Origin: Eumeta japonica
Lineage: Eukaryota; Arthropoda; Insecta; Lepidoptera; Psychidae
DNA: 64,000 nucleotides
Direction: 5' to 3'
NCBI GenBank assembly: GCA_005406025.1
Contig: BGZK01000141.1
Span: forward strand, 1-64,000
Within the stretch, counting starts at the first letter, position 1, and each line of letters opens with the position of its first letter. Below are positions 57,997 through 64,000 of this stretch, piece by piece. Made by a program: the position numbers and the translations under genes. Below the pieces are notes generated by a model. The model was not told the DNA's origin. It made no database searches and was given only the letters and a program-made list of their open reading frames with translations.

Positions 57997-58641
57997 GCTG
58001 AAATACTGGGCGTAGGGGAAATGCGCATGCGCTCCTCCAGTCCTCCCCCTTAACTTATGCTCGAAGACGGTGGATTGGAAGAAGTCCACCATCCACGGGC
58101 AACGGGGATGGTCGGCGCATACTGTTACACACCTTTTTTTGGCCTTCTAACAGAACGAATTGCTGTAAATAGAAGGATCCGCTAGGGTACCGGATGAATG
58201 AACAAACTTACCTGAGGCCCCAGCACAAAGCTATAAGAAGGACGTCATGGGGTTTTAGTTGGTGGGAATCGAACGTTTTATTGTTTTTTACAATCAACTG
58301 TGTTCATTTTCACTTCAGCAGCTTAGGAAGTTGATTTCAACAAATAACAGTTTGTTAAGTATTTTTTTATGCAATTGCAAATTTTCTGTTTTTCTAAAAG
58401 TTACCGAAGTATTTTATTAGCTTAAAGCATCTTTCCCATCTTTATTGGCCTTAAGAATAATAAAATAGATAATTTTTTTTACACACATAGTCAAAATCTT
58501 TGAAGGCTGTTTTCTAACTATATTAGTAGTACTCTTTTGGTGTTATCTTCAAATTTTACACTCCGCCCTTTTAGATAGATAGACTGGATACGGCTGAAAC
58601 CAAAACAAATATATCGCGAAAGGTTACGAGGAGAGTGAGAG

Positions 58642-58986
58642 ATGGAAGGGGAGAAAGAAGTGGACGACAGGTCCGAACACGTATCTCAATGTTGTACTTT
58701 GGTACTCGAAAGTAAGTATTTTTCTTCTGAGATTTATGATATCATCGTGTGTTTTATTTAAGTCAAATTTATTTGTGATTTTTATGACGGTTTTAGAATA
58801 TGGAATAATAACTAGTTTTAATGTGTTATTATTACGACCATTTTTATAAACTGTCTTCTGTTGTCTGTTCTCTCCTAAGATATTTACGAAATCGAAATGC
58901 GTAGAGTTATTATACTCCGAGAGGATCCGGAGAAAAGTGGATTCAATGCCACCAGTTGTAAACAGTGGGCTAAAAAAAACTGCACA
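58642..58986 (+). CDS. Possible small two-exon gene fragment (unknown product)
   Basis: An ATG at 58642 (MEGEKEVDDRSEHVSQCCTL) runs open to a consensus donor, AA|GTAAGT at 58711/58712. A pyrimidine-rich stretch ends in CTCCTAAG at 58879, and the next open piece (58880-58986) joins in phase to give NIYEIEMRRVIILREDPEKS then GFNATSCKQWAKKNC. It ends exactly at another GTAAGT (58987). The 168-bp intron is a normal size for insects. A third exon could begin near 59090 after TTTCCTTTTTTTTAAAG, but it would add only ~12 codons. No domain is recognised. Support is splice-site quality and phase only. It could equally be a captured host exon or part of a TE. Confidence 0.35.
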
Positions 58987-59900
58987 GTAAGTGGATCCTT
59001 AAGCTAAATTTTTATCTGATTGAAGAAATGTTTCTTTTTAGTTTATTCTTAAAATTATTTTCGTTTACTTTCCTTTTTTTTAAAGAATGCTGTTGATATT
59101 TATTATTTTTGTAAATTGCGTTAATTGTTTATGACTTTTCAAATGCTCATTGGAAATATCGTTATGAGTATTAAAAACTCGAAGACTGATTAATGTCATC
59201 ATACGGTGCCATAATTATGTTTATGAATAGAATTTATAGCAAATAAATCATGTTAAAATATTATATTTTGTATTATTTGCATGCGCTTCAACTGATTCCA
59301 ATTGCTATTTCTACCGCTCCTGGAATGAGGATAATTGAAACAAATCTTTTTTTTTTCATTTTATTTACACCTAAAATCAACATCACAGGAAATAAAATGC
59401 TATAGCCCTTTCGCAGTTAGAAACACGCCCTTGAATTCGACACATCACCATCATCACTGGATTTGTAAGCAACAATACCATGAATGATAAAAGGCAAATT
59501 GTTTCAACCGTACCCAGTCTACCCTAAAAATAAAAAAAACTAAGTTGTAAATTTGAGTCTGATTTGCAGTAGTTAAAATTCTTAACTTTGGTGCAGAATT
59601 TTTGTTACTCGCATTTATTGTAGTTACTGTATTTTATTCTTCAAAATGTAATTTATAAATACCAGGTTATAAAAAATCGCGAAATAACCCACCCAAAAAG
59701 ATAATTCGGAAACTACAATAAAATTAGATTGTTCGATTTGGATACCCCTCGATGCGAGGAAGTGATTTTTTTCTTTTATTTCTCTCCAAAGTCATGTATA
59801 TAAAAAAAGAGAGAATGCCTTGTTGTTTATTAATTGACTAACTTTTGTCTGCGGTTCTGCCCGGGTGGATTTTCTGTATTTTTCGAATTATTTCTTAGTT
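58987..59900. other. Non-coding DNA between putative exons and GR relic
   Basis: No gene is recognised. Near 59850-59875 the text CTGCGGTTCTGCCCGGGTGG is typical of LINE or other TE tails and may mark the element that cut off the GR relic. Confidence 0.4.
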
Positions 59901-60105
59901 TTAATAGTTTTTCAAATTATGGCGATTTTCAATTTGTGAAGCCATATTTAAGGTACATAAACTTAGAACTTTCTGCAGCGACTTTTGCTATCAAGAACTT
60001 GCAGAAAAATGAAATCGTCTATGGTTAATAATAAAATAAGTCGGCAGTATGTAGGCTATTACGTTCATTAAGAACATTTATGCAATAAGTCAGTAAATAC
60101 CATTG
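59901..60105 (-). pseudogene. Orphan GR start: 5' flank plus first 14 codons of a GR-1/GR-4 type receptor
   Basis: The reverse complement from 59945 reads MASQIENRHNLKNY and then a stop, matching GR-4 (MALQMENRHNLNNK) and GR-1 (MASPKEKHYNLNNR). Upstream, 59946-60105 matches the conserved 5' flank of both genes (GCAGCGACTTTTGCTATCAA). Everything after codon 14 is replaced by unrelated AT-rich DNA. So a receptor gene once stood here in the minus orientation, and only its front end remains. Confidence 0.75.
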
Positions 60106-60599
60106 ATCTGTTTTGACATTATCATGAACCGACATGTCGTTCCAACTAGCTATAATTTCTTACCTGAAAGTTAAAAGAAATGTAACAAATGTAATCTACA
60201 AACATGAAACACATTTGTTCATTACTCATTGATCTATCTGAAACCTGAACTGAAAATAATATTTATAGGTGACGATTTTGTGAAAGGAAAACCTGCCCAA
60301 TGTATATCAATTTGTTAGCAAAAGTTTATGGCAAACAAATTAACTAAATAAATAATATTTATTTACTTATCCGTTCACGTAAACGACATTCGGGTCCATA
60401 ATTACGCGGTAGATTTTACGCATTAACACTACGATATCATTTATGGTATAATTTATTGACGGATTAACATTAGATAATACTTAACTACATATGTGTAGAT
60501 GAAATAATTGATAATAAAAACCAAAAAATATTAACGAAAAACAACGAAATAATAAAAAGGTTCATGCGTATTTATTTATATGATTAGCTACTCTATCAG
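60106..60599. other. AT-rich DNA upstream of the GR relic
   Basis: The first part weakly resembles 35160-35300 (upstream of GR-4: the ATCGATCTGTTT-like and CAAACATGAAA-like text), fitting a copied promoter-distal flank. No gene is seen. Confidence 0.4.
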
Positions 60600-61971
60600 T
60601 AGTTGCGTAGACCACTAAAGGGGCAGCTCAAAATCAAGATACACTAAACTAAAACTACTAGGTTTGATGTTAAATTTATTTGAATAAGATAAAAAAGTCT
60701 TGTTTACTGGCAATCGACTCAAAAGCTAAACTTTTTTCCAGCTTAGCTTTTGAGTTGACTGCCAGTAAAACAAGACTTTTTGTCACGAGTGCATCCAATA
60801 TCGTATTGGTTGGGTTTTATAATGCATGATATTAGTTCCCAAACTGTGTTATGTAAGTTTGTGTGTCGTCGAAAGTCTAAAATTACACATTTTAGAAGTC
60901 TAGGAGAATCCACAGGATTTAAAACTTTTCTAAATAGTTCGAATGTACAACTTACGGAACATTGATCGGGAAATTACATCATTATGAGATTAAGTGGCGT
61001 GTATTCGACCTTCTGAAATGCATTATTTGATTACCAGAGTTCAGAGGGTCAATGTCAATAATATGAGATCATCTGGGTTCTTGGTCCACATAGGCCACTA
61101 TAAAATTCAACTCTTGGTCCGTTTCTATTTTTAGTTCATAATAATGACTTACCTTAAGTCCTTGAAGCAACCTTAGATGGTTCTTCAGACACTTCGTTGC
61201 AAAGACTTTTCAGATAACACTTCCCTACTGATTTACTTTACTAGCTACCTCTAAAGTAGAAAAATGGTTTATGAGGTCAGATCAGATCAAATCATGATCA
61301 GAGGAGATTACAGCAATATTTTATTTATTACTAATTAATACAGAGAGCTCTACGTGTCCATGTTCATTGAGGCCCCTAAGGATATTTAAAATTTATTTAT
61401 ACTAAAGTTCTAATACTAATTTAAATTTTGTATAAAACGGTATAAAATTTGAATTTTTAGAGGATAGACAGAATCAGCTCGACTTATTGCAGGTTTGTCT
61501 TTTTTTGCAATTGTTTTTTTTTCTTGTATTTGATTTTGTTGTACATGATTTTGCTCGACAAGAGCTATCTTCAAGTTTCTTGCCCGTTCCTTTTGAGGGA
61601 TAGCTGCTTTACGAACATGTGTTAACTTTTAAAAATACTGTAAGTTCTTAAAACCGCACCATTGATCTATAAAAAAAGAGTAGATGCGCAGTTCCGCGCT
61701 CAAAAACGGCCACAGTAAATGAGTGCGGAAATCGTACACTAGATTAAACCTTTTCCTAAAATAATTATGTTTATTTTATTTCAGTTTGGTTTTTAGCAAA
61801 TTATATAATAGTATTATATTCATCAGAAATATGTTAATATTTAATTAATTGTCATCTCATTTTAGTAAATGAATAATAAAAAAGTTTTATTAATAATATA
61901 ACTATATACACTTTAGAAATAAAGTTCTTTCGTGTATATTTTCACCTGTATTATGAAATTAAAGAATTTTT
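60600..61971 (-). repeat. Inverted copy of 25480-27190
   Basis: Runs in reverse order: GTAGACCACTAAAGGGGCAG at 60607, fold-back MITE at 60691-60781, GAGGCCCCTAAGGAT at 61369-61383, AAAAACGGCCACAGTAAATG at 61702, TATTATGAAATTAAAGAATT near 61951. It lacks the ~400 bp at 25715-26110 of the other copy. No open frame is conserved, so there is no gene. Confidence 0.8.
60691..60781. repeat. Fold-back MITE-like element, copy 2
   Basis: Arms AAAAAAGTCTTGTTTACTGG and CTGCCAGTAAAACAAGACTT, near-perfect reverse complements over ~42 bases. It is the counterpart of 27011-27102. Confidence 0.75.
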
Positions 61972-62075
61972 TTGTCACAAGTACATCCAATATCGTATTG
62001 GTTGGGTTTTATAATGCATGATATTAGTTCCCAAACTGTGTTATGTAAGTTTGTGTATCGTCGAAAGTTTAAAAT
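61972..62075 (+). repeat. Direct ~104-bp duplication of 60781-60885
   Basis: Starts TGTCACAAGTACATCCAATA and continues through TCGTATTGGTTGGG, with only a few differences from 60781-60885. It ends at TCGTCGAAAGT, where the 30.6-kb-type repeat begins. It looks like a duplication junction. Confidence 0.75.
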
Positions 62076-63254
62076 TATAATTGTTATTTACTATAATTGT
62101 TTCAATAACAATAGATATCATGGTATTATTTGTTACTCTGATCTCAAAATGAAGCACAAACCACAGCAAACATCGTTGTCGTTATTATTCGAAAAGAGTT
62201 TACTTTCTTTCAAGTTGATGCGTCTCAGGAATAAATCGTACCTAGTACCCGATTGTTTATGAAATCATTTAATTACCAGAGATATAGGCAGATATTAATT
62301 ATTGTTCTGCGATATGAAAATTATTCTAATTTAAAATATAATAGCTATAGTGAAAATGCAACAATAAATAATTATTCTCATCGCGAAAAATATAACGAAG
62401 CAAGAAGATACAATTCTTGTTTACTTATAATTCTTTTGCACAATAAAATTATTCATTAATAATAATAATAAACACCTCTATAATATTTTTTTTTATTTAT
62501 TTTATAAGTATAGAAATATTGGATAAATCCCGAAAAGTTACGGACGCTAGACGACGCTAATGCTCTGTATATAGCGAATACGAAAATTTTTGCTTGATCA
62601 AAGTTTGTCGAGGACGTGTCGATAATCACAGTAAAACTAAGATACGTAATAGTATAGAGTCCGTCGAACTAAAATGTTCTAATAGGTTGCGTTATCGAAT
62701 TGTAAAGGATAGAATGCCGTTTCGACACGTTCAAGACAAGAGAGTGAGAAGACTTTAATGCGACATGACGTAATAAATCGACAGATTAACTACGAGTGTA
62801 TTGATCAATACTTAAGTCAAACTATGTCATTTTCTACGTGCCTCGGAGAGCACGCCGTCGTTAAGCCGTCGTCCAAGACGTTGTCATCGTATTGGTGCTA
62901 AGTTGTGGATAACTCCCAACGCACACCAGGCCAGTATGAAGAGCTTATGGTCCAAGCTCCTCAAATTGAAATGAAAAGAGTATACAAGGGAATGCTTCAA
63001 GAGTGGAGTATAAAAATAAGTTTTAATGAACCTGACGTAACGAACGAGCTGACTGGATTGTACTCCGAGGCTGAGTTGATCTAACTAATGTTTGATTGTA
63101 ATCGGAATTTGAAGGAGAAATGTGAATTCTTAAGTAAGTTTAGGCATGGCTAATATTCTAAGTGATTGTCAAAATTAAACATTGGTTAATTATTTACTAC
63201 CGGTTCAATTTAAAATTGTACAGACCCATTGGTTATAAAAACTCTTTATTATTT
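62076..63254 (+). repeat. Copy of 30600-33158 without the mariner
   Basis: Collinear with 30600-31145 and then directly with 32460-33158. The join at 62579-62580 is a single TA, the pre-insertion site of the mariner at 31148-32459. It is closer to the 48.3-48.6 kb copy in its first 270 bases (shared GTTTACTTTCTTTCAAGTTG-like text). No gene is seen. Confidence 0.8.
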
Positions 63255-63700
63255 TTTTTATATTATAAACACTCCTATTTCCCAGAGACTACGTTTCCAC
63301 ATGCTACGATAATTGCATATATCTCTTACTTCACTGACATTTATCAATTTTTTTATACACGCTCGTCGGTTTCGAGTACTTAAAATTTGGACCTTATTTA
63401 ACATGTCATCAATTAGGTCTGTATGATTTTCTAGGAAGTTTATTGGCAACCCTTTCATCACATACATTCACTCTATAGATATATTTTATCAGTCTACTTT
63501 CATTCATCCTTTCCAGATGGCTCAAGCAAATCAACATACTTTTTTTACTTCAATACATTTCCTCCCAAATCACACCGATCTCTGACGTCTCTGTTTCTTT
63601 CAAAGGCTTTCCAGAAATTGCATTTCAACTGCATTGATCCTACTCTTATTTTTCTTCTGCCGAGCCCAATTTTCACTACCGTACATAAGCGTAGGGATGA
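63255..63700 (-). mobile_element. LINE reverse-transcriptase C-terminal relic, copy 2
   Basis: Nearly the same as 33159-33600 (NFLENHTDLIDDMLNKVQIL, STRNRRACIKKLINVSEVRD), with a few substitutions and small indels. It was copied together with the following GR gene and was not an independent insertion. Confidence 0.75.
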
Positions 63701-63916
63701 GGACCCCACGAAAACTCTGTAACTAATATAAATTTCAAACTCAAAATAAGTAATATACACATAAAGATCAAAACACATTTATTAACAAATTGAAAAGAAG
63801 ACGACAAAACAACAGTACGATATGTGCGATTATTGTAACATTACAAGTTATTTCAATCACACTATTACATTGCTAAAACAAGTTCATATTTTTTGTCAAA
63901 AATCAATTTCACAAAT

Positions 63917-64000
63917 CTATTTTGTAATAATGTTCAAAATCTGGACGATAACAATCAGGTACGTCGTACACACGCTAATAAATGCAAGTAAGAGTGTTAA
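63917..64000 (-). CDS. Gustatory receptor, 3' end only (cut by window edge)
   Basis: 84 bases matching the last 27 codons and stop of GR-4, including the TYLIVIVQ signature and the ILNIITK tail; I see no difference from 33805-33888. The LINE relic and 3' flank next to it also match GR-4. The rest lies beyond the window, so whether the gene is intact cannot be judged. An assembly duplication of the GR-4 region is a possible alternative. Confidence 0.8.
   Translation of the reverse strand, partial: LTLLLAFISVCTTYLIVIVQILNIITK

Noticed and set aside
1..64000. CRISPR arrays, tRNA or rRNA genes, bacterial operons
   Set aside because: No regularly spaced short repeats with unique spacers, no cloverleaf or rRNA-like sequence that I could support, and the gene style is that of an insect.

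Overview
The window looks like insect DNA, most probably from a moth or butterfly. It is AT-rich, its only convincing host genes are intronless chemoreceptor genes of the lepidopteran gustatory receptor (GR) type, and it is full of decayed transposons (mariner, BEL/Pao, copia, Jockey, R1 and RTE-like LINEs) of the kind common in Lepidoptera. Nothing bacterial (operons, ribosome binding sites, CRISPR arrays) is visible. The species cannot be named from the sequence.

Layout. 1-2.8 kb holds a mariner relic, a broken BEL/Pao element and a pogo-like end. GR-1 (minus strand, 3.8-5.0 kb) follows, then a degenerate ~120-bp tandem repeat at 6.0-6.7 kb and mostly non-coding repeats to 14 kb. GR-2 (plus, 14.3-15.5 kb) and GR-3 (plus, 23.2-24.4 kb) are separated by duplicated non-coding DNA and a broken copia element (18.5-21.4 kb). 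GR-4 (minus, 33.8-35.0 kb) is a close relative of GR-1. A second copy of the GR-2/GR-3 block lies at 36.1-45.3 kb, where both receptors are pseudogenes: GR-2' is 5'-truncated and GR-3' has two 1-bp frameshifts. From 45.6 to 62 kb there is a TE-rich region that repeats much of 25.5-32.6 kb in inverted orientation. It also contains a receptor relic consisting only of the 5' flank and first 14 codons (59.9 kb). The last 2 kb repeats 30.6-33.9 kb, and the window ends inside a further minus-strand GR.

Working picture. This is a young, structurally unstable GR cluster that grows by direct and inverted segmental duplication and loses genes by truncation and frameshift. Several events can be ordered from the sequence: a mariner insertion is present at the same site in two duplicated copies, while a third copy keeps the empty TA site. 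GR-3 and pseudogene GR-3' share a ~940-bp tract that is identical by eye except for two homopolymer deletions, which means either very recent gene conversion or an assembly or sequencing artefact. The intact receptors presumably act as ligand-gated cation channels in taste neurons; no ligand can be inferred. All comparisons were made by eye, so percentages and outer repeat boundaries are approximate.
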